Positions 8,835-19,061 of a stretch of 64,000 nucleotides of DNA are shown here, in pieces. The DNA is taken from assembly GCF_006171285.1 (NCBI RefSeq), contig NZ_CP040889.1, positions 3,100,001-3,164,000 on the forward strand, read 5' to 3'. The notes under the pieces were generated by a model. The model was not told the DNA's origin. It searched no databases and saw only the letters and a list, made by a program, of their open reading frames with translations. This DNA comes from Leclercia adecarboxylata (lineage in GTDB: Bacteria; Pseudomonadota; Gammaproteobacteria; Enterobacterales; Enterobacteriaceae). The translations under genes were made by a program, and so were the position numbers. The stretch's first letter is position 1. The number at the start of each line of letters is the position of its first letter.

Positions 8835-8987
8835 ATGAATCGGAGGGTAATGTTCAGGGTTTACAGACACATTGTGTCAGGCTCGCGGATCTTTACATTC
8901 CAGCACCCTAAAGTGCTGCTACGCTTTTCAGCACTTTTTCTGAACAGCGAAGTGAGCCTGTATCTGTGTCACGGTAGTGATGGTTAA
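8835..8987 (+). CDS. possible 50-residue small protein between yaiA and aroM
   Basis: An open frame of 50 codons fills most of the 225-base gap between yaiA and aroM and ends 14 bases before the aroM ATG, with the aroM ribosome site just beyond its stop. It begins [13 protein letters not shown] and is basic and rich in Phe/Leu. Against it, no good ribosome site precedes the ATG, and the same stretch contains a 6-bp hairpin (cagcac/gtgctg, 8900-8917) that could be the conserved element instead. I recognise no family. Confidence 0.2.
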   Translation: MNRRVMFRVYRHIVSGSRIFTFQHPKVLLRFSALFLNSEVSLYLCHGSDG

Positions 8988-9001
8988 GAAAGGCGAGAAC
9001 A

Positions 9002-9679
9002 ATGAAGGCGACGTTGGCGATCCTCACGATTGGGGTAGTCCCGGTAAGCGAAATATTACCGCTCTTAACAGAGCATATTTCTGAACAACAGATAACGCAT
9101 TACAGTCTGCTCGGTACGCTGAGCCGGGAAGAGGTCATGGAAGACTACGCCCCTGAACGGGGTCAGGCGCGGCTGCCAGTTCTGCTCAGCGACGGTAAGC
9201 TGGGCCACGTCTCGCTGCCAAAGATCGAGCGAGGCCTGCAAAGCGTGATTGAAGTGCTCGATAACCAGGATTATGAGGTGATCCTGCTGATGAGCACGGC
9301 CCCCATCACCGGGCTTGTCGCCCGCAACGCGATCCTGCTTGAGCCGATGCGGATCATCCCCCCGCTGGTCGGATCCATTGTCGACAGCCATCAGGTGGGG
9401 GTGATCGTCCCGATGGATGAGCTGCTGGAGAACCAGTCGAAAAAGTGGCAGGGTCTGTCCAACGCGCCGCTCCTCGCCGTAGCCAACCCTTTCTGGGACA
9501 GCGAAACCAGACTTATCGACGCCGGACGCGATCTGCTCGATCGCGGCGCGGACGTTCTGATGCTCGACTGTCTTGGTTTCCATCAGCATCACCGCGATTT
9601 ACTGCAAAAAAATCTGGATGTGCCGGTGCTGCTGTCAAACGTGCTGGTGGCCCGGCTGGCCTCGGAATTGCTGGTCTGA
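9002..9679 (+). CDS. aroM: AroM family protein
   Basis: 225 residues of the AroM family, TyrR-regulated in E. coli but without a proven activity. The fold resembles the Asp/Glu racemase superfamily: an N-terminal strand [13 protein letters not shown], a central [15 protein letters not shown] near residue 122, and [10 protein letters not shown] near residue 192, where Asp-Cys could be catalytic (inference). Ribosome site aaaggcgag precedes the ATG. Third recognised gene of the aroL cluster. Confidence 0.9.
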   Translation: MKATLAILTIGVVPVSEILPLLTEHISEQQITHYSLLGTLSREEVMEDYAPERGQARLPVLLSDGKLGHVSLPKIERGLQSVIEVLDNQDYEVILLMSTAPITGLVARNAILLEPMRIIPPLVGSIVDSHQVGVIVPMDELLENQSKKWQGLSNAPLLAVANPFWDSETRLIDAGRDLLDRGADVLMLDCLGFHQHHRDLLQKNLDVPVLLSNVLVARLASELLV

Positions 9680-9751
9680 TGATTTTGCGTGACAGGCATG
9701 GAGTGTCACCCCTATATTGGATTGACAACCAACGACAATAAGGACCAGTCC

Positions 9752-10036
9752 ATGCTTCAGAGTAATGAATACTTTTCCGGTAAAGTGAAGTCCATCGGTT
9801 TTAGCAGCAGCATTACTGGCCGCGCCAGTGTCGGCGTAATGGAAGAAGGGGAGTACGCCTTCGGGACCGCGCAACCTGAAGAGATGACCGTAGTCAGCGG
9901 CTCACTGAAGGTGTTATTGCCGGGTGAAACCGAGTGGAAAATCTATAATCCGGGTGATGTTTTCAACGTACCCGGCCACAGCGAATTCCATCTGCAGGTT
10001 GCTGAACCTTCATCCTACCTGTGTCGTTATCTGTAA
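9752..10036 (+). CDS. ppnP: pyrimidine/purine nucleoside phosphorylase PpnP (YaiE)
   Basis: 94 residues, a single cupin domain. PpnP splits many purine and pyrimidine nucleosides with phosphate, giving a base and ribose-1-phosphate. Visible cupin features are [15 protein letters not shown] near residue 51 and [19 protein letters not shown] near residue 68. The ATG at 9752 follows aataagga; an in-frame ATG at 9689 would give an N-terminus unlike the family and was rejected. Converges on rdgC across a terminator hairpin. Confidence 0.92.
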   Translation: MLQSNEYFSGKVKSIGFSSSITGRASVGVMEEGEYAFGTAQPEEMTVVSGSLKVLLPGETEWKIYNPGDVFNVPGHSEFHLQVAEPSSYLCRYL

Positions 10037-10062
10037 AAAAAAGAGCCGGGTTAACCCGGCTC
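10035..10062 (-). terminator. rdgC terminator (stem shared with ppnP 3' end)
   Basis: A perfect palindromic stem gagccgggtt/aacccggctc (10043-10062). On the minus strand it is followed by a run of eight T (plus-strand aaaaaaaa), a strong intrinsic terminator for rdgC. On the plus strand the T run is poor (cgatttct), so it is weaker for ppnP. Confidence 0.8.
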
Positions 10063-10081
10063 CGATTTCTGGCATTAAGCA

Positions 10082-10993
10082 TCAGCGCTGTGCTTCGCCG
10101 CCTAATCCTTCCACCACGCTTTTAATCAACGCCGCCAGTTCACCCGTCATCAGAATGAAGTCAGCATCAAAGCGCTGGGCGTAGTCGTCCCGGTCGATAT
10201 CGTCGTTCTGATCGCGCAGCTCATCGGAAAACTTCAGGCGCTTGATTGAGCCATCGTCACACATCATGAACTGAATACGCTGCTGCCAGTCGAGGGCCAG
10301 CTTGGTCACCAGCTTGCCGGCTTCGATATGCACGGCGATTTCGTCGCTGACCAGCTCCTGCTTCTTGGCGCGGATCACGCCGCCATCTTCCAGAATCGCT
10401 TTCAGCTCGGCTTCGTCCAGCAGCTGGAACCCCTGCGGAACGTTGTTGCCGCGTACCCACTCGGTGAGGGTCAGCTCGATTGGATTTTCCATCGTCAGCG
10501 GCACCACCGGCAGCGAGCCGAGGCTTTTACGCAGCAGCGCCAGGGTGTCTTCTGCTTTTTTGGCGCTGGCACAGTCGACCATAATCAGGCCGTTTACCGT
10601 GTCGATCCACATCATCGTCTGGCTGAAGCGGCTGAAGGCGCGCGGCAGCAGGGAGTGCAGAACTTCATCTTTCAGCGAATCTTTTTCCGTTTTTTTCAGC
10701 TTCCGCCCCTGTTCGGCTTCCAGCTTGAAAATTTTGGCTTCCAGCGCCTGCTTCACCACCGGCGTCGGCAGGATCTTCTCTTCCTTACGCGCGCAGATGA
10801 TGATTTGACCATTGGTGGTGTGGGTCAGCGCATCGCTCTGTGATCCCATAGGCGGAACCCATCCGGTTTTGGCCATGTCCTGGCTGCCACACGGGGTAAA
10901 TGCGTAAAGGTCTAACTGTTTTTCCATCTCGTCTGCGCGCAGTTCGATATCGCGGCTGAGACGGTAAACCATCAAATTTTTGAACCACAGCAT
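10082..10993 (-). CDS. rdgC: recombination-associated protein RdgC
   Basis: 303 residues, a ring-forming dimeric DNA-binding protein of the nucleoid that limits RecA filament formation and replication-linked recombination. The family start [19 protein letters not shown] is at the chosen ATG; upstream in-frame codons to 11059 are not conserved and overlap the mak leader. Conserved blocks include [15 protein letters not shown] near residue 37, [15 protein letters not shown] near residue 117 and [12 protein letters not shown] near residue 230. Divergent from mak. Confidence 0.95.
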   Translation of the reverse strand: MLWFKNLMVYRLSRDIELRADEMEKQLDLYAFTPCGSQDMAKTGWVPPMGSQSDALTHTTNGQIIICARKEEKILPTPVVKQALEAKIFKLEAEQGRKLKKTEKDSLKDEVLHSLLPRAFSRFSQTMMWIDTVNGLIMVDCASAKKAEDTLALLRKSLGSLPVVPLTMENPIELTLTEWVRGNNVPQGFQLLDEAELKAILEDGGVIRAKKQELVSDEIAVHIEAGKLVTKLALDWQQRIQFMMCDDGSIKRLKFSDELRDQNDDIDRDDYAQRFDADFILMTGELAALIKSVVEGLGGEAQR

Positions 10994-11117
10994 GATAATT
11001 TCCACGGTCTTGTCGTTTAATTCAGCGGGCATGATAGCGAATTGTCGCATCGCTTGCATTGCTAATCGGGTAGCAGGCTTCTACTCTGTTGATAATCAAA
11101 ATAATGAGGAACGTCCT

Positions 11118-12023
11118 GTGCGAATTGGTATTGATCTCGGCGGCACCAAAACAGAAGTCATCGCCCTTGGCGAGCAGGGGGAGCAGCTGTTCCGCCACCG
11201 CCTGCCCACCCCGCGTGACGACTACCGGCAGACCATTGAAACCATCGCCCACCTGGTGGAGATGGCCGAAAAGGCCACCGGCCAGACCGGCACGGTTGGC
11301 ATGGGCATTCCGGGGTCGATTTCGCCCTATACCGGGGTGGTGAAAAACGCGAATTCGACCTGGCTTAACGGCCAGCCCTTCGACCGCGACTTAAGCCAGC
11401 GCCTGAACCGCGAAGTCCGGCTGGCGAACGACGCTAACTGCCTGGCGGTCTCCGAGGCCATCGACGGCGCGGCGGCGGGCGCACAGACTGTATTCGCGGT
11501 GATCATCGGAACCGGCTGCGGGGCAGGCGTAGCCTTTAACGGCCGCTCCCATATCGGCGGCAACGGCACGGCAGGCGAATGGGGGCACAACCCGCTACCG
11601 TGGATGGATGAAGATGAACTGAAGTACCGCGCCGAAGTGCCGTGCTACTGCGGCAAGCAGGGCTGCATCGAGACCTTTATTTCCGGCACCGGTTTTGCCA
11701 CCGACTACCGTCGTCTGAGCGGCCATCCGCTGAAAGGCAATGAGATCATGCGGCTGGTGGAGGAGCAGGACGCCGTGGCCGAACTGGCGCTCAGCCGTTA
11801 CGAGATGCGGCTGGCGAAGTCGCTGGCGCACGTGGTGAATATTCTCGACCCGGATGTGATCGTGCTGGGCGGCGGCATGAGTAACGTTGACCGTCTCTAT
11901 ACCACCGTTCCGCAACTGGTGAAGCAGTGGGTGTTTGGCGGCGAATGCGAAACCCCGATCCGCAAAGCGGTGCACGGCGACTCCAGCGGCGTGCGCGGCG
12001 CGGCCTGGCTGTGGCCGCACTGA
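11118..12023 (+). CDS. mak: fructokinase Mak (ROK family)
   Basis: 301 residues; phosphorylates free fructose (and mannose) with ATP in the cytoplasm. ROK-family features: the phosphate motif [13 protein letters not shown] at residues 4-16, [14 protein letters not shown] near residue 132, EWGHNPLP with a structural His near residue 155, and the zinc motif [10 protein letters not shown] near residue 178. The start is GTG at 11118 with gagga 7 bases upstream. In K-12 the next gene is araJ; here a hairpin repeat and sbcC follow directly. Confidence 0.93.
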   Translation: MRIGIDLGGTKTEVIALGEQGEQLFRHRLPTPRDDYRQTIETIAHLVEMAEKATGQTGTVGMGIPGSISPYTGVVKNANSTWLNGQPFDRDLSQRLNREVRLANDANCLAVSEAIDGAAAGAQTVFAVIIGTGCGAGVAFNGRSHIGGNGTAGEWGHNPLPWMDEDELKYRAEVPCYCGKQGCIETFISGTGFATDYRRLSGHPLKGNEIMRLVEEQDAVAELALSRYEMRLAKSLAHVVNILDPDVIVLGGGMSNVDRLYTTVPQLVKQWVFGGECETPIRKAVHGDSSGVRGAAWLWPH

Positions 12024-12043
12024 TGGTGCCATTGGTGCGGCTT

Positions 12044-12098
12044 GTTCCCCTCACCCTAACCCTCTCCCCTATGGGGAGAGGGTTAGGGTGAGGGGAAC
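12044..12098. repeat. 26-bp perfect inverted repeat (CCCTCACCCTAACCC type)
   Basis: Two perfect 26-base arms (12044-12069 and 12073-12098) around a 3-base loop, in the gap between the convergent mak and sbcC. The arm core, ccctcaccctaaccctctcc, is a motif I recognise as an intergenic hairpin repeat in several proteobacterial genomes. It can fold in RNA on either strand and may end transcripts from both sides. It stands where K-12 has araJ. Confidence 0.85.
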
Positions 12099-12117
12099 AG
12101 ATAGCACCCATCCTTAA

Positions 12118-15100
12118 CTACTCCACCGCAAACACCTTATCCAGCCTGCTGTACCCCAGCCCGTTGATCTTCTTCACTTTGATCTGCACCGGAATGCGCT
12201 CTTTCATCGCCTCCACGTGGCTGATCACGCCGATGGTTTTACCGCTGGCGTTCAGCGCATCCAGCGCATCCAGGGCGGTATCCAGCGTTTCGCTATCCAG
12301 CGTGCCGAAGCCCTCATCGAGGAACAGCGAGTCAATCTGCGTTTTGTGGCTTACCAGATCGGAGAGGGCCAGCGCCAGCGCCAGGCTCACGAGGAAACTT
12401 TCCCCGCCGGAGAGCGTGCGGGTGTCACGCACCGCATCAGCCTGCCAGGTGTCCATCACTTCCAGCTCCAGCGCGTCGCTGGCTTTGCGCTGCAGCAGGT
12501 AGCGGCCATGCAGGCGGGTCAGCTGCTGGTTGGCGAGCCACACCAGATTGTCCAGGGTTAAGCCCTGGGCGAACTTGCGGAAGCGATCCCCCTCTTTGGA
12601 ACCGATCAGCGAGTTCAGATAACCCCAGTCATCCGCCTGACGGGCCGCCTCTTCGATCTGCTGCATCAACGTCTGCTGGTGCTGACGATTGTCGCTGTCC
12701 TGCTTAAGCTGCTGGCGGATCTCCCCCTGACGGGTGGTGTTTTCCCGCAGCTTCAGCGCCAGCTGCTGGAGCTGCTCGTGCAGAACCGGGGCTTGCGTTG
12801 TCAGGCCCGCCGGGCGCTGTTCCAGATGTTCGTTCAGCCGTTGACCGGCCTGCTGGAGCAGCGCCGTGGTCTGCTGGATCTGATTCTCCAGGCTGTGTTT
12901 CAACTGCTCCAGACGCTGAACCGTCCCGGCATCCAGCAGGGCCGCGAGAAACGCCTCCCGATCGCTGAAGACGCTGGCGGCCAGCGCGGCGGTAAACTGC
13001 GCCCGGGATTGTTGCAGGCGCTCGCTTTCCAGCTTGTGCTGCTGTTGCAGCGTGGCGAGCTGGCTTTGCAGGGAGACGCACTCGGTGTGGATCTCGCGCC
13101 AGTTATCCGGGATGGTGCTTTCCGCTTCCGTGAGATCCGTTTCCGGCAGGGTATCCAGTAGCGGTGCCAGGGCAGTGATGCGATCCCGCAGAGCGTTATG
13201 CTGCGACTGCCGCTCCTGCCAGGCCAGAGACTCTTTTTCGCGTTCAGCAAGCCAGGCTGCCTCTGTACCGTCTTCCGGCACCGCCAGCGACAGGGCATCA
13301 AGCGTGTTTTCCATCGCAGCGCGCGTTGCTAGAAGCTGCTGCTGGTAGAGTTGTTCCTGGGCTTCCTCTTCGTTCAGCTGGCTTTGCAGGGTCAGACGCT
13401 GGCTAAGCTGGTGGAGCTGCTGCTCGTACTGCTCCTGTTCAGCCAGCCAGGGAGCGATATCTTCCTGAATATTCAGGTTAACGTTCAGGGAACCACACAC
13501 CGCCAGCCACTCTTTAGTGAGCGCTTGCTCTTCCTGCGAGAAGGTCTGCGCTTCGCTTGTTTCTCGCTGAAGCTGAGTATTGAGCGCATTCACCTGTCCG
13601 AGCACCAGCAGGCCTTCCTCTTTGAGAGCGGCGACCTCTTTTTCCATCGCATCCCGACGGCGCTGGTTTTCGGTGAGCACTAAGGCCTGGTACTGGGCAA
13701 TCGCCGGATGCCCGGTGGAGCCGCAGAGCGGGCAGGGCTTCCCGGCTTCCAGTTCCGCCCGGTAGCTTTCCAGCTTTTTGATCTTCTCTTCCTGCTCACA
13801 CAGGGTTTTGAGATCGAGATAGTGCTGGTTTTTCTCTTTGTACTGCTGACGGCGCAGCGTCAGGGTTTCGTTCAGTGTTGCCAGTTCACCCTGCGCCTTT
13901 TGCACGCTTTCGCCATTCTGGCGCAACCGCTGCTGCAGGGGCTGATAGCGGGCATGCAGGGTGGTCAGGCGCTGGCGTGCCCCGCGGGACTGGGTCTGGA
14001 GCGCCATCTCAGCGGCGGCCTGTTCCGCGCTGAGCGTCAGCGTGCTTTCCGGTAATCCGGCCAGCTTCTGGCGTAACTCCGTCAGACGCCGGGTCAGGGT
14101 CGCCATCTGCGTTTTGTCGCGGTTGAGCTGGGTAAAGTGCGCCCGCCAGCCGGCAATCTCCTGACTCCACTGGCGGAAGCGATCGTGTTCGGTGAGCCAC
14201 TGGGTGAGCGCGTTCAGTTCGGTTTGCAGCTCATCGCGCGCGCGCAGGGCCCCGTTGCGAATGCGCGAGCGCAGCTCCACTCTGGACTGTAAGCGAGTAT
14301 TCACCTCCTGCATCTGCTGCTCGGTTTGCGACAGAAGGGCAAGCTGCTCCTGCTGCCGCTCCCACTGCGGACGCAGCTGGGCCGCAGGCTGGGCCAGATG
14401 CAGCTTTTCCAGCTCGGGCATGGCGTCGGTCAGAGCCTGCTGCGCCTGCTGTTGGGCTGCCATCGACTGCTGTTGCTCACGCACAAGCTCATCGTGGCGG
14501 GTAAGCCATTGAAAATCTTTCTGTTGCGCCTGCTGCTGGGCCAGCAGCTGCGCTTCTTCGTCAGTAAGTACCTGCAAACCTTGCTGAAGCTGCTGCTGCT
14601 GTTCTTCACTGAGCAACACCACCCCGGCTGCCTGGGCCTGACGTTTCTCCAGCTCGCTGCGCGCCGCTTTATGTTTTTCAAATACCATAGCGGAAATCTG
14701 GCCGTAAATTTCCGTGCCGGTCAGCTCTTCCAGCAGTTCGGCGCGCTCTTTCGGTTTGGCGTTCAGGAAGGCGGCGAACTGTCCCTGAGATAAGAGCATT
14801 GAGCGGGTAAAGCGGTCGTAGTCGAGCCCGGTCAGGGAGGCGACCAGCTCCAGCTTGTCCTTTACTTTATCCGCCAGAATTTTGCCATCTTCACACTGGG
14901 CCAGCTCCACGCGGGGCACCTGCAGATTGCCGTCCGGCTGGTTACGCGCCCGGTTCTGGCTCCAGAAGGCACGATAGGCGATCCCTTTGACTTCAAACTC
15001 CACTTCGGCGAGGCACTCGGCGGTGTCGCGGGTCATCAGGTCGTTTTGCGACTGCGAGACCGTATTCAGGCGCGGCGTCTCGTGATAGAGCGCCAGGCAG

Positions 15101-15249
15101 ATGGCGTCCAGCAGGGTGGTTTTACCCGCACCGGTCGGGCCGGTAATGGCAAACAGGCCATTGCTGAGGAAAGGCTCGGCGGTAAAGTCGATTTTCCATT
15201 CGCCCTTGAGGGAGTTGAGGTTTTTCAGGCGCAGGCTGAGAATTTTCAT
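12118..15249 (-). CDS. sbcC: exonuclease subunit SbcC
   Basis: 1043 residues. SbcC is the Rad50-like ATPase of the SbcCD nuclease, which opens DNA hairpins and trims blocked ends. Walker A GPTGAGKT is at residues 37-44, followed by a long coiled coil very rich in Gln and Leu; the zinc-hook CPLC is near residue 503, a second coiled coil returns, then the ABC signature LSGGE near residue 948 and Walker [13 protein letters not shown] near 975. The ATG overlaps the sbcD stop by four bases, so the two are translationally coupled. Confidence 0.96.
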   Translation of the reverse strand: MKILSLRLKNLNSLKGEWKIDFTAEPFLSNGLFAITGPTGAGKTTLLDAICLALYHETPRLNTVSQSQNDLMTRDTAECLAEVEFEVKGIAYRAFWSQNRARNQPDGNLQVPRVELAQCEDGKILADKVKDKLELVASLTGLDYDRFTRSMLLSQGQFAAFLNAKPKERAELLEELTGTEIYGQISAMVFEKHKAARSELEKRQAQAAGVVLLSEEQQQQLQQGLQVLTDEEAQLLAQQQAQQKDFQWLTRHDELVREQQQSMAAQQQAQQALTDAMPELEKLHLAQPAAQLRPQWERQQEQLALLSQTEQQMQEVNTRLQSRVELRSRIRNGALRARDELQTELNALTQWLTEHDRFRQWSQEIAGWRAHFTQLNRDKTQMATLTRRLTELRQKLAGLPESTLTLSAEQAAAEMALQTQSRGARQRLTTLHARYQPLQQRLRQNGESVQKAQGELATLNETLTLRRQQYKEKNQHYLDLKTLCEQEEKIKKLESYRAELEAGKPCPLCGSTGHPAIAQYQALVLTENQRRRDAMEKEVAALKEEGLLVLGQVNALNTQLQRETSEAQTFSQEEQALTKEWLAVCGSLNVNLNIQEDIAPWLAEQEQYEQQLHQLSQRLTLQSQLNEEEAQEQLYQQQLLATRAAMENTLDALSLAVPEDGTEAAWLAEREKESLAWQERQSQHNALRDRITALAPLLDTLPETDLTEAESTIPDNWREIHTECVSLQSQLATLQQQHKLESERLQQSRAQFTAALAASVFSDREAFLAALLDAGTVQRLEQLKHSLENQIQQTTALLQQAGQRLNEHLEQRPAGLTTQAPVLHEQLQQLALKLRENTTRQGEIRQQLKQDSDNRQHQQTLMQQIEEAARQADDWGYLNSLIGSKEGDRFRKFAQGLTLDNLVWLANQQLTRLHGRYLLQRKASDALELEVMDTWQADAVRDTRTLSGGESFLVSLALALALSDLVSHKTQIDSLFLDEGFGTLDSETLDTALDALDALNASGKTIGVISHVEAMKERIPVQIKVKKINGLGYSRLDKVFAVE

Positions 15250-16451
15250 GCGTCATCCTCCTCATTGCTGAGGGCGTGGAGCGTGTGGCTGAACAGTTCG
15301 TTGAGCCGGGCACGCTGGGCATCATCCAGGGTTTCCTGTGCGAGGCGGCGCTCAAAAACTTCCTCCACCCGCAGCTCGCTGAGGGTTTCCCGCAGGCTGC
15401 TGGCCAGGCTCTTTTCGCGCTGCTCGCGGCTGCGGCGCACCAGCAGCACCTCCACCGGCAGATCTTCCGTCAGGTTCTGGATCTTGCGCTGCATGTCGTG
15501 CAGGTACTCATCGGTGGTGAGTTCGATATCCAGCCAGACGGGCGGCGTTTGTTCCACGCCGCGCCACTGCTCAAGCTGGGCGGTAATGGCCGCCAGATCG
15601 CCCTTCAGCACCGCCAGCGGCTGGGTAATGGGCACCTCAAGTGATTCGACGGCGCTAAGCTTACCCTGGTCGAAACTCACCAGATGCACGCATTTGCTTT
15701 TGCCGGTTTCATCAAAGCTGAGGGGAATAGGGGAGCCGCAGTAGCGAATATGCTCGCAGCCGCCAATCATCTGCGCCCGGTGGATGTGGCCCAGGGCGAT
15801 ATAGTCTGCCGCCGGGAAATGCTGGGCGGGAAAGGCATCCAGCGTACCGATATAGATGTCACGTACCGCGTCACTTTTACTGGCCCCGACGGTGGTGAGA
15901 TGCCCGGTCGCGATAATCGGCAGCACGCTGTCGCCGCGAAGGGCGCAGGCCTGGGTATATTGATCGTCATAATAGTGGGTGATGGCTTTTAACAGCTGCT
16001 GCTGTTTCTCTGTCCCGGACAGACCCGCCTGGCTCTGCACCACGTCGCGCGGACGTAAAAAGGGGATTGGGCACAGCACCGCCCCGGGCGTGCCGTCGCG
16101 TCTGTTCAATATTTGCGGAGCATGGCCGGCGCTGGCGACCACGGTGGTATTCAAAAAAGCCAGGATCTCACGGGATTCATTCAACGTGGCGACGGAATCA
16201 TGGTTGCCCGCTACTATCACCAGATGGCAGCCGGTTTTTTGCAGGTTCACCACGAAACGGTTATAGAGCTCGCGCGCATAGCTCGGCGGCGAGCCGGTAT
16301 CGAAGATATCCCCGGCCACCAGGATGGCATCGACGTCCTGTGATTGCGCAGTCTCAAGCAGCCAGTTGAGGAACGCTTCATGTTCGGCGGCGCGGCTTTT
16401 GCTGTAAAAATTTTGTCCCAGATGCCAGTCCGAGGTGTGAAGTATGCGCAT
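15246..16451 (-). CDS. sbcD: exonuclease subunit SbcD
   Basis: 401 residues, the Mre11-like Mn-dependent nuclease partner of SbcC. The metallophosphoesterase motifs are in order: SDWHLGQ at residues 7-13, [11 protein letters not shown] near residue 46, VAGNHDS near residue 79, TGHLTT near residue 187 and ALGHIHRAQ near residue 223. The C-terminal part, with [10 protein letters not shown], is the region that should contact SbcC. First gene of the sbcDC operon, divergent from phoB across a 194-base gap holding the phoB Pho boxes. Confidence 0.96.
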   Translation of the reverse strand: MRILHTSDWHLGQNFYSKSRAAEHEAFLNWLLETAQSQDVDAILVAGDIFDTGSPPSYARELYNRFVVNLQKTGCHLVIVAGNHDSVATLNESREILAFLNTTVVASAGHAPQILNRRDGTPGAVLCPIPFLRPRDVVQSQAGLSGTEKQQQLLKAITHYYDDQYTQACALRGDSVLPIIATGHLTTVGASKSDAVRDIYIGTLDAFPAQHFPAADYIALGHIHRAQMIGGCEHIRYCGSPIPLSFDETGKSKCVHLVSFDQGKLSAVESLEVPITQPLAVLKGDLAAITAQLEQWRGVEQTPPVWLDIELTTDEYLHDMQRKIQNLTEDLPVEVLLVRRSREQREKSLASSLRETLSELRVEEVFERRLAQETLDDAQRARLNELFSHTLHALSNEEDDA

Positions 16452-16566
16452 AACAGATCCGTGGCAAAAAAAGGTTAGCGGGATTATAAACTTTCAGGGT
16501 GACGAAGATAACCGTTACAATCGGGGCTGCCATAAAACAACGGCTTGCCATTATTAGCGGGTACGT

Positions 16567-16600
16567 TTTTCATAAATCTGTCATAAATCTGACGCATAAT
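16567..16600 (+). promoter_or_regulatory. tandem Pho boxes and -10 of phoBR
   Basis: Overlapping direct repeats with 11-bp spacing, TTTTCATAAATCTGTCAT (16567-16584) and CTGTCATAAATCTGACGC (16578-16595), followed by cataat (16595-16600) as the -10. This looks like the E. coli phoB promoter, where PhoB activates its own operon. The phoB ATG is 45 bases after the -10. Confidence 0.85.
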
Positions 16601-16645
16601 GACGCCGTATTACAAACATGTAACCTCAATAAGACAGGGCTAAGT

Positions 16646-17335
16646 ATGGCGAGACGTATTCTGGTCGTAGAAGATGAAGCACCCATTCGCGAAATGGTCT
16701 GTTTCGTGCTCGAACAAAATGGCTTTCAACCGATAGAAGCCGAAGATTACGACAGCGCGGTGAATCAGCTCAACGAACCCTGGCCCGATCTGATCCTGCT
16801 TGACTGGATGTTGCCTGGCGGCTCTGGTCTGCAATTCATCAAATATATCAAACGTGAAGCGCTAACCCGCGATATCCCGGTGATGATGTTAACCGCCCGT
16901 GGCGAAGAGGAAGATCGCGTTCGTGGCCTGGAGACCGGCGCGGATGACTACATCACCAAACCCTTCTCCCCGAAAGAGCTGGTGGCACGCATTAAGGCCG
17001 TGATGCGACGTATTTCACCGATGGCGGTGGAAGAGGTGATTGAAATGCAGGGCCTGAGCCTGGATCCTACCTCGCACCGCGTGATGACCGGTGAAAACCC
17101 TCTTGATATGGGGCCGACCGAATTCAAACTGTTGCACTTCTTCATGACCCACCCGGAGCGCGTCTACAGCCGCGAGCAGTTGCTCAATAATGTCTGGGGC
17201 ACTAACGTTTATGTTGAAGATCGAACGGTGGATGTTCACATTCGCCGTTTGCGTAAGGCACTCGAAACCAGCGGTCACGATCGCATGGTACAGACCGTCC
17301 GCGGCACGGGTTATCGTTTCTCCACCCGTTTCTGA
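16646..17335 (+). CDS. phoB: phosphate regulon response regulator PhoB
   Basis: 229 residues: a receiver domain (1-120) with acidic pocket ED at residues 9-10, phospho-acceptor Asp53 in LLDWMLPG and the conserved Lys in TKPFSPKE, then an OmpR-type winged-helix domain (130-229) with the recognition helix in [16 protein letters not shown]. Phosphorylated by PhoR at low phosphate, it binds Pho boxes such as those upstream of this gene and of the phoA relic. The ATG at 16646 gives the E. coli start [11 protein letters not shown]; an upstream in-frame extension from 16499 crosses the Pho boxes and was rejected. Confidence 0.97.
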   Translation: MARRILVVEDEAPIREMVCFVLEQNGFQPIEAEDYDSAVNQLNEPWPDLILLDWMLPGGSGLQFIKYIKREALTRDIPVMMLTARGEEEDRVRGLETGADDYITKPFSPKELVARIKAVMRRISPMAVEEVIEMQGLSLDPTSHRVMTGENPLDMGPTEFKLLHFFMTHPERVYSREQLLNNVWGTNVYVEDRTVDVHIRRLRKALETSGHDRMVQTVRGTGYRFSTRF

Positions 17336-17356
17336 ACAATGACAGGAGTGTGACGC

Positions 17357-18652
17357 GTGCTGGAACGTCTGTCATGGAAAAGGCTCTGTTTTGAACTGAT
17401 ACTTTGCTGTATCCCGGCCCTGATCCTCGGGGCCTTAATCGGTTATTTACCCTGGTTTTTACTGGCAGCGGTCACAGGACTGCTGATCTGGCATTTCTGG
17501 AATTTGCTCCGCCTGTCATGGTGGCTGTGGGTTGACAGAAGTATGACGCCGCCGCCCGGCAGCGGAAGCTGGGAACCTCTTCTGTATGGCCTGCACCAGA
17601 TGCAGATGCGTAATAAAAAACGCCGTCGTGAGCTGGGCAGTCTGATCAAACGCTTTCGCAGCGGCGCGGAATCGCTGCCGGATGCGGTGATACTCACCAC
17701 CGAAGAGGGAACAATGTTCTGGTGCAACGGTCTGGCACAACAGCTGCTGGGCCTGCGCTGGCCGGATGATAACGGGCAAAACATTCTCAACCTGCTGCGT
17801 TATCCGGAGTTCACGCAGTATCTGAAAAAACGCGACTTCACCCGCCCGCATAATCTGGTGCTCAACAACGGTCGTCATCTGGAGATCCGCGTGATGCCCT
17901 ACAGCGACAAACAGTGGCTGATGGTGGCGCGCGACGTGACGCAAATGCACCAGCTCGAAGGGGCGCGGCGCAACTTCTTCGCCAACGTCAGCCACGAATT
18001 ACGCACCCCGCTGACGGTGCTGCAGGGCTATCTGGAGATGATGCAGGAGCAGACCCTGGAGGGTGCGCCGCGGGAAAAAGCGCTGCAGACCATGCGCGAG
18101 CAGACGCAACGCATGGAAGGCCTGGTGAAGCAGTTGCTGACCCTCTCGCGCATTGAGGCGGCTCCGACCCTGGCGCTGAATGAAACGATCGATGTGCCGA
18201 TGATGCTGCGGATGTTAGAGCGCGAAGCGCAGACCTTAAGCCAGCAGCAGCACCAGCTTACCTTCGAGGTGGATAACACCCTGAAAGTGCGCGGCAGTAA
18301 CGACGAGCTGCGCAGCGCGATCTCGAACCTGGTCTATAACGCGGTGAATCATACCCCCGCCGGGACCCACATCACCGTGCGCTGGCAGCATGTGCCCACG
18401 GGGGCGGAGTTCAGCGTTGAGGACAATGGCCCGGGGATCGGTCCGGAGCATATTCCTCGTCTGACCGAGCGTTTTTATCGGGTGGATAAAGCGCGTTCCC
18501 GGCAGACGGGCGGCAGCGGCCTGGGGCTGGCGATTGTTAAGCATGCCATCAATCACCACGACAGCCGTCTCGATATCGTCAGTACGCCGGGTAAGAGCAC
18601 GCGTTTCAGCTTCGTGATCCCGGAACGTTTAATTGCCAGTAACAGCGCCTGA
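17357..18652 (+). CDS. phoR: phosphate regulon sensor kinase PhoR
   Basis: 431 residues from a GTG start with caggag upstream. Two membrane helices (about residues 8-28 and 32-55) have almost no periplasmic loop, then a charged linker, a PAS domain (about 95-200), the H-box [16 protein letters not shown] with the phosphorylated His near residue 213, and the ATPase domain with [18 protein letters not shown] and GGSGLGLAI. PhoR senses the phosphate signal through PstSCAB-PhoU rather than directly. It follows phoB by 21 bases. Confidence 0.97.
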   Translation: MLERLSWKRLCFELILCCIPALILGALIGYLPWFLLAAVTGLLIWHFWNLLRLSWWLWVDRSMTPPPGSGSWEPLLYGLHQMQMRNKKRRRELGSLIKRFRSGAESLPDAVILTTEEGTMFWCNGLAQQLLGLRWPDDNGQNILNLLRYPEFTQYLKKRDFTRPHNLVLNNGRHLEIRVMPYSDKQWLMVARDVTQMHQLEGARRNFFANVSHELRTPLTVLQGYLEMMQEQTLEGAPREKALQTMREQTQRMEGLVKQLLTLSRIEAAPTLALNETIDVPMMLRMLEREAQTLSQQQHQLTFEVDNTLKVRGSNDELRSAISNLVYNAVNHTPAGTHITVRWQHVPTGAEFSVEDNGPGIGPEHIPRLTERFYRVDKARSRQTGGSGLGLAIVKHAINHHDSRLDIVSTPGKSTRFSFVIPERLIASNSA

Positions 18653-18679
18653 CGGCGTCACTGTAATCAGATATTGCCA

Positions 18680-18706
18680 CAGGCCAGCGTATGCTGGCCT
18701 GTTTGC
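18680..18706 (+). terminator. terminator after phoR
   Basis: Perfect 9-bp stem caggccagc/gctggcctg with loop gtat, then tttgctttg. It lies 28 bases after the phoR stop. Confidence 0.6.
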
Positions 18707-19061
18707 TTTGCAGTCAACCGAAGCGCGGGTAAATTTTATACGCCTGTTGCTTTTTTGTTCGCATGATTAGCCATGAGTTTTTCTTATAAATGGTGTAATG
18801 TTCCACGCTCATCTTTCAGGCTGGCATATTGTTCTGGTTTTCAGATCCCATATTGCCTTTAAACGTTATAAGCGTTTAAATTGCCCCCCTGATATCGTCG
18901 GACAGACTGTATTTGCGTGGTAAATCGAAAAACTATTCTTCTCCACGCCGGTAGGAAAGCATTTCCCGCTGAGGTTGCACATTTTTTCCGCTGTTTTGTT
19001 CCGCAACGGATAGCGAAAAATTCAACGTTTTCAACACCACATCCACAGGCAGTAAGGTTTT
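18707..19061 (+). promoter_or_regulatory. brnQ upstream region with a TTTAAACG dyad
   Basis: A 355-base stretch without a convincing gene. It holds a perfect 8-bp inverted repeat, tttaaacg-N7-cgtttaaa (18858-18880), of operator size. The remainder is AT-rich, with an open frame from 18917 that only overlaps the start of brnQ in another frame. brnQ presumably has its promoter here; no Lrp or leucine-attenuator pattern could be made out. Confidence 0.35.
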
